The notes: a model not told the origin generated them from the letters alone. Counted from the stretch's first letter, positions 10,213 to 19,167 are shown. The stretch is 64,000 nucleotides of DNA from Symbiodinium natans (GCA_905221605.1 CAJNDS010000330.1:1-64000); one strand, 5' to 3'. Translations and numbers: made by a program.

Positions 10213-10323
10213 CTCACCTTTCCAGGCCCGAATCCTAAACCCGCTGGGAGGTTTTATGAGCCCATCAAGTACCTGGATGACAGGACGAAAGGTCATGTGG
10301 CTCAGGACGGGCTGTTGATCTAA
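10213..10323 (+). CDS. candidate exon, product unknown
   Basis: Follows CTCTTGACAG. Reads LTFPGPNPKPAGRFYEPIKY then LDDRTKGHVAQDGLLI and a TAA. A donor ACGAAAG|GTCATG at 10290 is an alternative end. Convincing composition; family unknown. Confidence 0.5.
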   Translation, partial: LTFPGPNPKPAGRFYEPIKYLDDRTKGHVAQDGLLI

Positions 10324-10533
10324 CTCTGCCAGTGCATTGTTCCAAGCCATCATAGGGGTATTTCGTTGAGGTTCAATCGGAGGGGTTAGGGCAAGGGTTT
10401 TATGGGTGACGTGTTTAGGCATAAGGGCGTCATAGTAGTAAACCCTAAACCCTAAACCCTAAACCCTAAACCTCGTGCTCAGGGATCTGTAGGCGGACCC
10501 GGCACCCATCGGCCGAAATGAGCCCCCCGGTAG

Positions 10534-10597
10534 ATCATCGAAGAGAAGCTGAAGCTGCTCCTCAAGCGACTGGAGCTGTTCGCAGCTCAGTTCGAGT
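10534..10597 (+). CDS. internal exon with telomere-unit donor
   Basis: Acceptor CCCCCCGGTAG, donor TTCGAGT|GTAGGGTTTAGAGG, so the intron starts in telomere-like sequence. Encodes IIEEKLKLLLKRLELFAAQF then E, an ideal amphipathic or coiled-coil helix. A CCCTAAA array lies upstream (10440-10475). Confidence 0.6.
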
Positions 10598-10690
10598 GTA
10601 GGGTTTAGAGGGTTTAGGGTTTGGGGTTTAGGGTTTGGGGTTTAGGGTTTGGGGTTTGGGGTTTAGGGTTTAGGGTTTAGGGTTAGGCTC
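10597..10690. repeat. TTTAGGG and TTTGGGG tract
   Basis: G-rich telomere-like units directly after the exon donor; a second G-rich block lies at 10850-10915. Confidence 0.9.
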
Positions 10691-10923
10691 GTTTCAGGTT
10701 TAGGGTTCACGTGGGTGTTGCTTGCAATCTGCGACCGTTGCTGTCTATATTAGGACCCCTTATTATTGTAAGCCCCCATATGATTGCGGTTTCTACGGAG
10801 GCCAGAGGCTTCGCAGAGATAGCGCAGAGGGTTCAGTGTTTAGGGATTAGGGACTAGGGTTTAGGGCTTGAGGTTTAGGGTTTAGGGTTTAGGGTTTAGG
10901 GTTGAGGGGTTTAGGAGGTTCAA

Positions 10924-11050
10924 GCAGTTATCTTCCTGGACTGCGCTGTGAGCCTTGTGGCCCAAGACGATGGAAGCGCCAGTGGGCACCCGCGTTCATC
11001 TCATATGGGTCACCCAAATGGATACCCTCCAAGCAATCCGCATAGCCGTA
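10924..11050 (+). CDS. candidate exon, product unknown
   Basis: Open segment reading AVIFLDCAVSLVAQDDGSAS then GHPRSSHMGHPNGYPPSNP. It lies between a G-rich and a C-rich repeat, the reverse of the usual order, so support is weaker. Confidence 0.35.
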
Positions 11051-11210
11051 AACCCGAAACCTGCAGGTTTATACGGCCCATATAACCCTAAACCCGATAA
11101 ACCCGAAGGTTTCTACCGGACCCTCTGATTTTAATTAAACTAAGAGTGCTTGTGTGACTAAACCTAAACCCTGAACCCTGAACCCTAAACCCTAAACCCT
11201 AAACCCTAAG

Positions 11211-11280
11211 GGGCGACACCGCGATCGACTGGAACACCTTCATGACCGCACCTGGAGACGAGGCTGGAGCTTCAGGCTCT
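11211..11280 (+). CDS. candidate internal exon, product unknown
   Basis: Directly follows CCCTAAA units ending CCCTAAG and ends GGCTCT|GTAGGAATG. Frame from 11212 reads GDTAIDWNTFMTAPGDEAGA then SGS. Followed by TTTAGGG units at 11320-11365. Confidence 0.55.
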
Positions 11281-11485
11281 GTAGGAATGAGAAGGGTTAT
11301 CTGGGTCTTATTCTGGGTAGGGTTTAGTTTAGGGTTTAGGGTTTAGGGTTTAGGGTTTAGGGTTCAGCATCTCAAGTCCAAGCATTCACTAGTCAAGCAA
11401 CTACTCCAGGAAAATACCCACCCGCCCAAAGAATCCCACAACATTAAGAAAATGTTTTACTTATAGAACGACCTTGCCCATGCCC

Positions 11486-11660
11486 AATAAAGCGGCGACC
11501 TTGCCCAGTAAAACAGCGACCTTGCCCAGTAAAACGGCGACCTTGCCCAGTAAAACGGCGACCTTGCCCAGTAAAACAGCGACCTTGCCCAGTAAAACGG
11601 CGACCTTGCCCAGTAAAACGGCGACCTTGCCCAGTAAAACGGCGACCTTGCCCAGTAAGT
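11486..11660. repeat. 21-bp minisatellite, about 8 copies
   Basis: Unit CGACCTTGCCCAGTAAAACG with one more G, a few A/G differences. Because the unit is 21 bp the frame stays open and would give (TATLPSK)n. It ends inside CCCAGTAAG followed by TTTAGGG, so the repeat carries its own splice-like CAG|TAAG. Probably not coding. Confidence 0.85.
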
Positions 11661-11780
11661 TTAGGGTTTAGGGTTTAGGGCTTCGGGCTTAGGGCTTGGG
11701 GCTTGGGGCTTGGGGTTTAGGGTTTAGGGTTTAGGGATGTTTAGGGTTTACGGTTTAGGGTTTAGGGTTTAGGGTTCAGG
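11660..11780. repeat. TTTAGGG, CTTGGGG and CTTCGGG tract
   Basis: G-rich telomere-like units with several variant types. Confidence 0.85.
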
Positions 11781-11842
11781 GCCAGTGTGAAGCACAGGAT
11801 GGCGGAGCGGGATTTGCAAAGCCCAAAACCCTGCCCGCTCAG

Positions 11843-11934
11843 GTGGAGCCTGCATCACCTCGGACCCCCAAGCGGCCGCTGAAACACCGGTCCATGACGG
11901 AGAGCGCCAAGGAAGCGGGGCAGAGTTTCAAGAG
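11843..11934 (+). CDS. candidate internal exon, product unknown
   Basis: Acceptor GCCCGCTCAG, donor TTCAAGAG|GTGTTCC. Reads VEPASPRTPKRPLKHRSMTE then SAKEAGQSFK. Basic, serine/proline-rich like a regulatory linker. The frame remains open to 12094, but composition changes after the donor. Confidence 0.55.
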
Positions 11935-12092
11935 GTGTTCCGCGGCTTCTTGGGTTATGAACTCTAACGGCCAAAGCCTACAGCTAACTTCAGACTCGGT
12001 TGGCTGCAAGGACGACCTGGAGTTTGGCGGGAAGGCCGGAAGCGGGAGAAGAACCGGGGAGGGAAGGGGCTTGGAGGGGGATACCGACCTAT

Positions 12093-12275
12093 AAACCCTA
12101 AACCCTAAACCCGAAACCCGAAACCCTAAACCCTAAACCCTAAACCCTAAACCCTAGACCCTACACCCTAAACCCTAAACCCTAAACCCTAAACCCTAAA
12201 CCCTAAACCCTAAACCTTAAACCCTAAACCCTATCCCTAAACCCTAAACCCTAAACCCTAAATCCTAGACCCTAT
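12093..12275. repeat. long CCCTAAA array
   Basis: About 25 units with scattered CCCGAAA, CCCTAGA and CCCTACA variants. Confidence 0.95.
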
Positions 12276-12276
12276 G

Positions 12277-12362
12277 CCTAAGGGTGCCCGTGCTTCCAAG
12301 GGCTGCTTTGTGGCAGATCAGGAGATCGGCCTCGCGTTGTTGAGTAGGTCGAAGGGGCCCTG
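12277..12362 (+). CDS. exon 5' of family A intron
   Basis: Reads PKGARASKGCFVADQEIGLA then LLSRSKGP and splits a TGG codon (W) at the intron. Unspliced, the frame hits TGA at once; removing the family A element at 12363-12640 restores it. Product unknown. Confidence 0.6.
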
Positions 12363-12640
12363 GTGACCAAATGAACCCAATCTTGGGGTCATATGAAGTA
12401 GGGTCTATGTTACTGTTCTTGGTGAGTGTATATAAGGTTCCTTTTTAATATTGGTGAGTGTATGTATTGGGTGTGCTCTTGGGGGTACAAGAAATATAAA
12501 CCCTGCTTCATATACCCTATGCTACACAATTTTTTATTCAGGTATGTGAGCCATAAACCTTTTAGGGTACTCTATACTACTATAATTCTTATTCAGGTAT
12601 ATGAGCCATAAACCATTCTAGGGTTCATTTCATCCCGAAG
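12363..12640. mobile_element. family A introner-like intron, 278 bp
   Basis: Left end GTGACCAAATGAACCC, right end GGGTTCATTTCATCCCGAAG: inverted repeats that also give a GT donor and AG acceptor. Internal phrases GGTATGTGAGCCATAAACC and GAATATT-type AT-rich sequence match other family A copies. Splicing is phase-consistent. Confidence 0.7.
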
Positions 12641-12733
12641 GCCCCAAGGGTGGTGCTTGTTTGGTGCTTCGAAGGCAGAGCAGGCTGTACGGCGGGAGTG
12701 CGAGAGAGCGGCTGCGCAGGCCCCGCCGGATTG
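12641..12733 (+). CDS. exon 3' of family A intron
   Basis: Continues the frame as PQGWCLFGASKAEQAVRREC then ERAAAQAPPD, donor GATTG|GTGTTAAG at 12734. A charged helical segment. With the upstream exon it gives about 60 codons of uninterrupted frame. Confidence 0.6.
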
Positions 12734-12837
12734 GTGTTAAGCCGTAAACCCTAAACTCTCAACCCTATAAACCCTAAACCCCTCTTGTCATATACATGTA
12801 GATAGATACATAACAACTAAATATAAGCATATAAATA

Positions 12838-12970
12838 TAAAATATAAATATAAATATAGATATAGATATAGATATAGATATGAATCAATAAATAAATAAA
12901 TAAATATCAATATATATATATAATATTTATATTCATATTTGTATTTATATTTATATTCATTTTTATTCAT
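12838..12970. repeat. AT-rich TATAAA/ATAGAT microsatellite
   Basis: Short tandem AAATAT, GATATA and AATA units; open frames on both strands are artefacts. Confidence 0.85.
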
Positions 12971-13243
12971 TTTTTGTTGCGTGCGGCCTCCCCGAGTGGG
13001 TCGAACTCAAGGGGCCCCGGTGGGCAAGTGGTCCGGCCTTGTCTGCGCGCCGGCCGTGTGGTCGAAATCAAGGGGCCCCATGATTCGGTGAAAAAAATGG
13101 CCGATATCAGATGTAATTCTGCACAGATGTTCATGGCAGAAATGACCCCAGAATTTTCAAGATTTGGTGTCGAACTCAAAGGGGCCCCGTTGGTCAAGCA
13201 AGTGGTGATTGTTTTGCCTCTTGGTGCGTCTAAAAGGAGATGA
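12971..13243 (+). CDS. open frame over a triplicated GTCGAACTCAAGGGGCCCC motif
   Basis: A 90-codon frame (from ATG at 12974) runs through three imperfect copies of GTCGAACTCAAGGGGCCCC (about 13000, 13060 and 13170). Middle part reads MADIRCNSAQMFMAEMTPEF. The reverse strand is also open over 120 codons, so the coding call is weak. It could be a diverged repeat with a captured exon. Confidence 0.3.
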   Translation, partial: FLLRAASPSGSNSRGPGGQVVRPCLRAGRVVEIKGPHDSVKKMADIRCNSAQMFMAEMTPEFSRFGVELKGAPLVKQVVIVLPLGASKRR

Positions 13244-13523
13244 ATAAACTTTCTATTTCGTAGTGTTATGGGATTCTTTGGGCGGGTGGTATTTTTCCAA
13301 CGCTTGACAAGCTTCTTGACTAGTGAATGCTTGGACATGAGACCCTAAACCCTAACCCTAAACCCTGGGTGAGGGCAGGGTGGCGGGGGCGGTCAGGGCT
13401 TAGGAAGTTTTGAGGCTTATAAAGGGGCCTGAAGGGTCGCAAACTCAAGAGTTCGACCACTCCGAGCATGCTGCCCCAGCACTGTGCAACCCCTGTTGAG
13501 TCCTGTTTAGAGCCGTAATGCGG

Positions 13524-13795
13524 GGGTTTAGGGTTTAGGGTTTGGGGTTTGGGGTTTGGGGTTTGGGGTTTGGGGTTTGGGGTTTGGGGTGATTCCATAT
13601 AGGCCCAAAAAGCCCAGCATCCACGGCCCCCCAAAACCCTAAGCCCTGCAAAAGTCCGAAACCCCAAAGTGCAGAAGCCAATCCTTCTTCCCTTGTAAAC
13701 CTTAAACCCCAAACCCCCAACCCTAAACCCCAAACCCCCAACCCGAAGCCCTAAACCCTAAACCCTAAACCCTAAACCCTAAACCCTAAACCCAT
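13524..13795. repeat. TTTGGGG block and CCCTAAA/CCCCAAA block
   Basis: At 13524-13590 eight or so consecutive GTTTGGG units; at 13698-13795 C-rich units ending AAACCCATCAG. The minus-strand frame through here reads only repeat peptide. Confidence 0.85.
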
Positions 13796-13821
13796 CAGAG
13801 CCCATTTTTCACCCTTACCAG

Positions 13822-13895
13822 GAGCTCCGCAAGACGACGGCCGGGAGCCCCTGGGAGCCCATGCGAAATCCGAAGCCGAGCTTCGATGACCAAGG
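13822..13895 (+). CDS. candidate internal exon, product unknown
   Basis: Acceptor CCTTACCAG, donor GACCAAGG|GTGTTGTTAGGG. Reads ELRKTTAGSPWEPMRNPKPS then FDDQ. The C-rich array upstream and G-rich tract downstream follow the general pattern. Confidence 0.55.
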
Positions 13896-13904
13896 GTGTT
13901 GTTA

Positions 13905-14530
13905 GGGTTCTTTTCAGGGGTTTGTTAGGGTTTTTTGTTAAGGGTCTGTTAGGGCTCTTTTAAAGGGTTTGTTTAGGGTTTGTTTAGGGTTTTTTTAAAT
14001 GTTTTTTAGGCTTTTTAAAGTTTTTAGGGTTTTTTTCAGGGTTGTTTAGCCCATCCCAGAGACTCCCTGGAGTGCCCAACCCCAGAGACAATGGAGTGCC
14101 CAAGGGGGGCAGGACGGCCAAAACATCCAAATCCCTAAGGTGGGGATGTTCGAAGTAAAAGCAATTTTTTGGGTCTTTAGGGTTTTGAGGTTTTGGGGTT
14201 GGGGTTTAGGGTTTGAGGGGTTTAGGGTTGAGGTTTTTTGGGTTTTGAGGGTTTTAGGGTTCGAGAGGTTTAGGGTTTTAGGGTTTGAGGGTTTTGGGGT
14301 TTTGAGGGTTTTAGGGTTTTAGGGTTTGAGGGTTTGGTTTTTTGGGATTTAGGGTTTGAGGGTTTGAAGGTTTGAGGGTTTCAGGGTTTCAGGGTTTCAG
14401 GGTTTTAGGGTTTTGGGGTTTTTGGGGGTGTTTGGGGTGCTTGGGTCTTTGGCTTCAGGGTTGTAGGGTTTAGGGATTTCGGGCTAGGGTTTTAAGGTCT
14501 AGGGTTTAGGGGTTTAGGGCTTATTGGGTG
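13905..14530. repeat. heavily degenerate TTTAGGG tract
   Basis: GGGTTT, TTTTAGGG, TTTGAGGG and TTTCAGGG variants over 600 bp with one non-repeat island at 14050-14150. The longest decayed G-rich tract in the window. Confidence 0.8.
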
Positions 14531-15036
14531 CTATGGGGCTTATATATATATATATATCTCTCTCTCTCTATATATATATAACTTATAGGGCTAAGATGGT
14601 TTGTAGGCTCTACAGGGCTTGGAGATTGGAAGGTCAGAAGCTGCTTTCGGGCCCCCTAAGCACAAAGGAGGTTCGCTGGAATGGAGTCGCCAGAGCTACT
14701 ACAATTTGCTTAAGACCCCCCCCCCCCCAAAAAAAAAAAAAAAGCAAGCATCCCTAGGTTGCCTTTTTCAGGAAGAATATTTTGGTTCTTAAGGAAATAG
14801 TAGGGGAGGGCCACACTAGCTAGATTGTCCTGCATGTGGGGTTGAAGGTAGACGCGTTCATCAGGTATCTATCAGGGCCCGAATTCTTGTGCGGTGGTGG
14901 TGAGGGGTGAGAACTTTCAGCATGGCTTTTCGCGCCTGGCATCTCTTTCATAGTCGTGCTTTCTGAGAGATGACCATAAGAGTCCCTTAGACGGACGACG
15001 CATGTGTTGCACCTTACCCTGCGTTTGCTGTATATT
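14531..15036. other. no supported gene
   Basis: TATATA/CTCTCT microsatellite (14539-14580), a poly-C then poly-A run (14716-14743) and unique DNA with only weak open frames. Confidence 0.5.
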
Positions 15037-15112
15037 CACCCTAAACCCTAAACCCTAAACCCTAAACCCTAAACCCTAAACCCTAAACCCTAAACCCTAA
15101 ACCCTAAACCCT
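15037..15112. repeat. CCCTAAA array
   Basis: Eleven perfect C-rich units upstream of the exon at 15140. Confidence 0.95.
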
Positions 15113-15139
15113 GAATGTGTGTGTACTTCTCGCTCTCAG

Positions 15140-15240
15140 GCATCCTTCACTGTACAGCTGGAGGACAGAGCCGCAGCCCGGAGTACCCCCCTTCGTCCCG
15201 AGGGTGGTGCCTACTTGAAGTCTCAGGGGGGTAGTTCTAA
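15140..15240 (+). CDS. candidate exon, product unknown
   Basis: Acceptor TCGCTCTCAG. Reads ASFTVQLEDRAAARSTPLRP then EGGAYLKSQGGSSK. The right part (TACTTGAAGTCTCAGG...GTAGTTCTAAG) resembles the left end of family C, so the true exon may end near 15208. TTTAGGG units begin at the GTAGGG at 15241. Confidence 0.5.
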
Positions 15241-15505
15241 GTAGGGTTTGGGGTTTAGGGTTTAGGGTTTAGGGTTTAGGGTTTAGGGTGGTTCTTGAAG
15301 CTTCATGGGCACTTATATAAGTAGGGCTGTAGGTACCCTAGATAAGGTTTTCACCACTGACAACCATAGTTACTGTAGTTGTCCCACTTCTCGCCCCAAG
15401 TAGTGTTCGTTTCGCACATCATGGTCCTCACAGATAAATAGGGGTCGGAACACTTACTAATAGCCATCCTTCCCTTAGGCTCCCTTTGTAATTATGCTAT
15501 AATAG

Positions 15506-15610
15506 CCCTAAACCCTAAACCCTAAACCCTAAACCCTAAACCCTAAACCCTAAACCCTAAACCCTAAACCCTAAACCCTAAACCCTAAACCCTAAACCCT
15601 AAACCCTATT
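15506..15610. repeat. CCCTAAA array
   Basis: Fifteen perfect C-rich units. Confidence 0.95.
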
Positions 15611-15648
15611 CTAAGTATGCAGGCCCCTATATTCCGTGCAATTCTCAG

Positions 15649-15708
15649 GAGCTTCGGGCAGCCAAGAAGGCCCTCGAAGGCCTTGACATTCTGCAGCGAG
15701 GATGTGGG
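15649..15708 (+). CDS. 60-bp internal exon, product unknown
   Basis: Acceptor CAATTCTCAG; donor GATGTGG|GTTTAGG. Encodes exactly 20 codons, ELRAAKKALEGLDILQRGCG. Upstream CCCTAAA and downstream TTTAGGG arrays. Confidence 0.65.
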
Positions 15709-15765
15709 GTTTAGGATTTAGGGTTTAGGGTTTAGGGTTTAGGGTTTAGGGTTTAGGGTTGAGTG
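15709..15765. repeat. TTTAGGG array
   Basis: Starts at the donor of the 60-bp exon; a further G-rich block lies at 15848-15880. Confidence 0.95.
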
Positions 15766-15983
15766 ACCTCAACTTTCTAGAGATCTGGGGGTTTACGTAC
15801 CTTATTGGGCCATTGTGGTCCTTATTATCAAGGGAATCCTTCTCTTTGTTAGGGTTTAGGGTTTAGGGTTTAGGGTGTAGGGTCTATATTAAGGTCCCTT
15901 GTTCTCGTAAACCCCCGCATGTTAAGCAGTTCTACCCCAACACGTCGTCGCGCTGCAAGAGTTCTTATAGCTCCGAGCCCCAG

Positions 15984-16046
15984 GCGAGATGTCGCAACGG
16001 CTTGAGGAGAGTGAGGCGCCTGGTTTGGAGACTCAGGGAGTGTTTG
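15984..16046 (+). CDS. 63-bp internal exon, product unknown
   Basis: Acceptor CGAGCCCCAG; donor GTGTTTG|GTTTAGGG. Frame from 15986 reads EMSQRLEESEAPGLETQGVF. The donor GT is the GT of the first TTTAGGG unit. Confidence 0.6.
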
Positions 16047-16126
16047 GTTTAGGGTTTAGGGTTTAGGGTTTAGGGTTTAGGGTTTAGGGTTTAGGGTTTA
16101 GGGTTTAGGGTTTAGGGTTTAGGGTC
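16047..16126. repeat. TTTAGGG array
   Basis: Eleven perfect G-rich units at the donor of the 15984 exon. Another perfect block is at 16302-16360; between them (16130-16290) I see no exon. Confidence 0.95.
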
Positions 16127-16429
16127 TTCAGGTAGGGGAGTCGAGTCATCCGCATCTTGACACTGTGCTCTGCTGCTCGCTGTTTCCGCTTGCTCGACTA
16201 AATAACACCACCACGACACCTCTCTCAATTCGCCTTGTCATCTGACACGTGACACCCTCCCTAAAGAGGCGTTTCTGCGAGGTTGAGAATCATCATGAGT
16301 GGGTTTAGGGTTTAGGGTTTAGGGTTTAGGGTTTAGGGTTTAGGGTTTAGGGTTTAGGATCACAATCTATGGAAGTGTTTGTGGGGCTCCTCTGTCCAAC
16401 TTGAGTCCAGATCTTCTCTGGCGCAGCTC

Positions 16430-16615
16430 CTACTTGGAGGTCCGGTAGTTCTAAGTGGGGTTAGAAGTGGGATCACTGCAGCTGTAAGTGGTTAGAAGCG
16501 TAGTTTTGGTAGTTATATCCCTATACTTATAGCTATCCATGAACCTTCAAGAACCACCTTAAACCCTAAACCCTAAACTCCAGACCCTACTTGTAGCTAC
16601 CCATGAAGCTTCAAG
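16430..16615. mobile_element. family C element with nested CCCTAAA units
   Basis: Left end TACTTGGAGGTCCGGTAG; right-end sequence appears twice, CTATCCATGAACCTTCAAG (about 16533-16551) and CTACCCATGAAGCTTCAAG (about 16597-16615), separated by CCCTAAACC units. Suggests insertion or duplication inside an intron element. Its last AG is the acceptor of the next exon. Confidence 0.6.
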
Positions 16616-16708
16616 TACAACATACAGGCTCGGCACGCAAAGACCCAGATGATGGCCTTGGAGTACAAGGCGTGCACCGCGCCTTGCCATGTCTCCAAAA
16701 CCCCTCGG
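16616..16708 (+). CDS. 93-bp internal exon, product unknown
   Basis: Acceptor CTTCAAG (end of a family C element), donor CCTCGG|GTTTAGGG. Exactly 31 codons: YNIQARHAKTQMMALEYKAC then TAPCHVSKTPR. Phase 0 at both ends. Confidence 0.65.
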
Positions 16709-16800
16709 GTTTAGGGTTTAGGCTTTAGGGTTTGGGGTTTAGGGTTTGGGGTTTAGGGTTTAGGGTTTATAGGGTTTAGGCTTTAGGTTTCATAGAGTTG
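16709..16800. repeat. TTTAGGG and TTTGGGG tract
   Basis: G-rich units from the donor of the 16616 exon onwards. Confidence 0.9.
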
Positions 16801-16958
16801 ATCAGGAAGGTATCCTGTGCCTGCAGCTGCTTGAGCATTGCAGGCTTGCAGCATCTCAAGATTATGTATACATGGGTTTAGGGTTGGGGTTCAGGGTTTA
16901 GCTGAAATTCTGAAAGCTCTGTCTGCAGATGCATCATTTTGCCCCTAAGCCCCCGCAG

Positions 16959-17044
16959 CTACGTGCAGGAACAGCATCAAAAGGCACAGGCCGGCAAGGG
17001 CTGCGACTGGCAAAGCCCAGAGTCCGGGGTCGGGTGTTGTGTGG
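16959..17044 (+). CDS. candidate internal exon, product unknown
   Basis: Acceptor AGCCCCCGCAG; donor near GTGTGG|GTTGAGG. Reads YVQEQHQKAQAGKGCDWQSP then ESGVGCCV. Followed by a TTTAGGG array at 17068-17135. Confidence 0.5.
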
Positions 17045-17067
17045 GTTGAGGGGTGCTAAAGACATTG

Positions 17068-17135
17068 GGTTTAGGGTTTTAGGGTTTAGGGTTTAGGGTT
17101 TAGGGTTTAGGGTTTAGGGTTTAGGGTTTAGGGAG
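17068..17135. repeat. TTTAGGG array
   Basis: Nine G-rich units. Confidence 0.95.
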
Positions 17136-17197
17136 TCCCGTAGGGGTATATACGGTATATAGAATCGGATCACTTTCAAGTTGTCTGTATGTCCGTC

Positions 17198-17326
17198 CGA
17201 CGGGAGGAGGTTGATGAGATTCGTGGGGCAAGGGCCAAGGGTATGTCAGACTTGAGGCTAGCAGTTTGGAGGATTGTGTGCAGTCCGATGTGTCGCGAAG
17301 CAGCCATCAGCGAGCTTCAAGATTGA
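17198..17326 (+). CDS. candidate terminal exon, product unknown
   Basis: 43 codons to a TGA at 17324-17326: begins RREEVDEIRGARAKGMSDLR, ends CREAAISELQD. Charged and helical. Degenerate CCCTAAA-like sequence with many one-base changes follows (17395-17590). Confidence 0.5.
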   Translation, partial: RREEVDEIRGARAKGMSDLRLAVWRIVCSPMCREAAISELQD

Positions 17327-17605
17327 GATGTTGCGATCAGGAGACACACAGCACGTCATGAACACATCCTCGAAAGTTTCCACAGCCCTGGACCCTGAAC
17401 CCTAAAGCCTAAACCATAGTAAGCCCTTGAACCGTATAACCCTGAGCCCTAAACCCCAAACCTTATTAGCCCTAAACTATTTGACCCTAAGCCCTACACC
17501 AGAAGCATCCCTTCTTTAAACCCTAAGCACCCTAGACCCCTAAACCGCAACCACCCCCTAAACCCCCAAGCCCTAGACCCTAACCCCCCCCGCCCCCTAC
17601 GCCGC

Positions 17606-17902
17606 GCAAAGAGTGCCCAATTCGATATCCCGGCGCTCGCGGTCAGTGCTATCGAATTTGCTGCGACGCAAGGCTGGGACTTGCCCTTTTGTATTTTACC
17701 GACTGTTGGGGTGGGGGGGGGGTTAGGGTATAGGGGTTTATTTCGGGGGGTTTGGAGTAGGGTTCATTTGTATGGCCCGTGCTCGAAGTTTGTGGTCCGG
17801 CACTCCCTTCGCCTCGCTTCTTCTCTTGGGGCCACCAGGGGGTCTTCCCGATGCCCGGCGCCCTGCGCGGATGCTGGGAGGCCCCCGAGAACGTGGAGTT
17901 AG
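17606..17902 (+). CDS. 99-codon open frame, probably one or two exons
   Basis: Begins AKSAQFDIPALAVSAIEFAA then TQGWDLPFC, the most protein-like part (17606-17690). Distal part includes an alternative exon after GGCCACCAG reading GVFPMPGALRGCWEAPENVE in another frame and ending at a GTTAGGG donor. Product unknown. Confidence 0.45.
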   Translation, partial: AKSAQFDIPALAVSAIEFAATQGWDLPFCILPTVGVGGGLGYRGLFRGVWSRVHLYGPCSKFVVRHSLRLASSLGATRGSSRCPAPCADAGRPPRTWS

Positions 17903-17998
17903 GGTTTAGGGTTTAGGGTTTAGGGTTTAGGGTTTAGGGTTTAGGGTTTAGGGTTTAGGGTTTAGGGTTTAGGGTTTAGGGTTTAGGGTTTAGGGTTA
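17897..17998. repeat. TTTAGGG array
   Basis: Fourteen perfect G-rich units starting GAGTTAGGG. Confidence 0.95.
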
Positions 17999-18042
17999 CG
18001 ATGCTTCAGGGATTTGAGGGCTCGGAAAGATGGGACTGTTCT

Positions 18043-18150
18043 TGGGCATGTTGCCCCCTTCTACTAACAGCTCCTTGACAGGGATTTTCGTGCCCCCCCC
18101 CATCATACTCCCTAATAAAGGACTGTTAGCATAAGGGGGAACATCCAGCC
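18043..18150. mobile_element. family B introner-like element
   Basis: GGGCATGTTGCCCCCTTCTA, CTAACAGCTCCTTGA, then the inverted TAAAGGACTGTTAGCATAAG and GGGGGAACATCC. Same layout as the copies at 28971, 34467, 39729, 60239 and 62858. Confidence 0.7.
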
Positions 18151-18259
18151 ATGACCTGGTAGAGTTTCGTAGAATTCTTTCATCCGTCGCTATAAAACAT
18201 CGGCACCCTCAGTCAGGGGACTCGTCGAGCGGGCAAAGAGAGATCTCTGCAGCAGTTGG

Positions 18260-18412
18260 GCTTAGGGTTAAGGGCTTAGGGTTAAGGGTTTAGGGTTTAG
18301 GGCTTAGGGTTTAGGGTTTAGGGTTTACGGTTTAGGGCTTAGGGCTTAGGGTTTAGGGTTTAGGGTTTAGGGTTTAGGGCCTAAGGGCTTAGGGCTTAGG
18401 GCTTAGAAGGTC
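18260..18412. repeat. TTTAGGG/CTTAGGG mixed array
   Basis: G-rich units in which CTTAGGG and TTTAGGG alternate in blocks. Confidence 0.9.
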
Positions 18413-18423
18413 TCGTTCTGCCA

Positions 18424-18486
18424 CAAACCCTGCGCTTGAGGCTGCCTCGGCCCCCCACCCGGACTATCTGTCCGGTCCTTGCAAAT
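18424..18486 (+). CDS. possible exon, product unknown
   Basis: Open segment reading LRLRLPRPPTRTICPVLANL, followed at once by TGGAGGTTCACGGGTACTTA, which matches the left end of family C. Exon status is uncertain. Confidence 0.35.
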
Positions 18487-18650
18487 CTCCACTGGAGGTT
18501 CACGGGTACTTATAAACTGGGGCTAGCAAGAAAGGCAGCTAGAGGTTACAGGTGGTTCTGTCCCTCTTGTGGGGCTCTTAATACCTGTAGCTTCTCAGAT
18601 GTAGCTTACCCTAAACCCTAAACCCTAAACCCTAAACCCTAAATCCTCAG

Positions 18651-18707
18651 CTTCAAGTGGGGGACCAGGAAGGGCAGCTCGGGGGCTCAGGGGCCGCGAC
18701 CCTTTCG
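18651..18707 (+). CDS. 57-bp internal exon, product unknown
   Basis: Acceptor AAATCCTCAG after CCCTAAA units; canonical donor CTTTCG|GTATGTTG. Exactly 19 codons, LQVGDQEGQLGGSGAATLS. Confidence 0.6.
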
Positions 18708-18862
18708 GTATGTTGGGGGTGGTCTTTCCCTGGAGGAGGCAAGCCTAAAATCCCAGCACCCGCTGTGGAGGGTTTAGGGTTTAGGGTTTAGGGTTTAGGG
18801 TTTAGGGTTTAGGGTTTGATGGCCTTTTATTTCAAAGATACACAGAGCAAGAACTAATTAGC

Positions 18863-18937
18863 AGGATGAATGTGGGGGTTTAGATCCCCCAAATAGTAGG
18901 ATCCGCTTCTAATAAGGACCCCAATAAGGTACCCCTA
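18863..18937. mobile_element. family D element
   Basis: GGGGGTTTAGATCCCCCAAATAGTAGGATCC, then TAATAAGGACCCCAATAAGG and TACCCCT. Short, without a clear right terminus; followed by CCCTAAA units (18932-18967). Confidence 0.5.
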
Positions 18938-18974
18938 AACCCTAAACCCTAAACCCTAAACCCTAAAGCCCTAC

Positions 18975-19077
18975 CATATTAACGTGAGCGCCCGACTTGA
19001 CCCGAAAGCTGAGGTTCTGGGCGACCACACCATCCTGGCCCTCGAGGCCAAGGAAAGGCGCTTTCCTGGAGGCCATG
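18975..19077 (+). CDS. internal exon with telomere-unit donor
   Basis: Open segment: HINVSARLDPKAEVLGDHTI then LALEAKERRFPGGH, ending GGCCATG|GTTTAGGG. The acceptor is not obvious. Preceded by CCCTAAA units and followed by TTTAGGG and TTTCGGG units. Confidence 0.6.
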
Positions 19078-19167
19078 GTTTAGGGTTTAGGGTTTAGGGT
19101 TTAGGGTTTAGGGTGTTTAGGGTTTCGGGTTTCGGGTTTAGGGTAACATGTAGAGTCTAGGGTTTTC

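Noticed and set aside
13320-13733. Minus-strand frame of 137 codons
   Set aside because: Much of its peptide is the translation of telomere-like units (NPKPQTP repeats).
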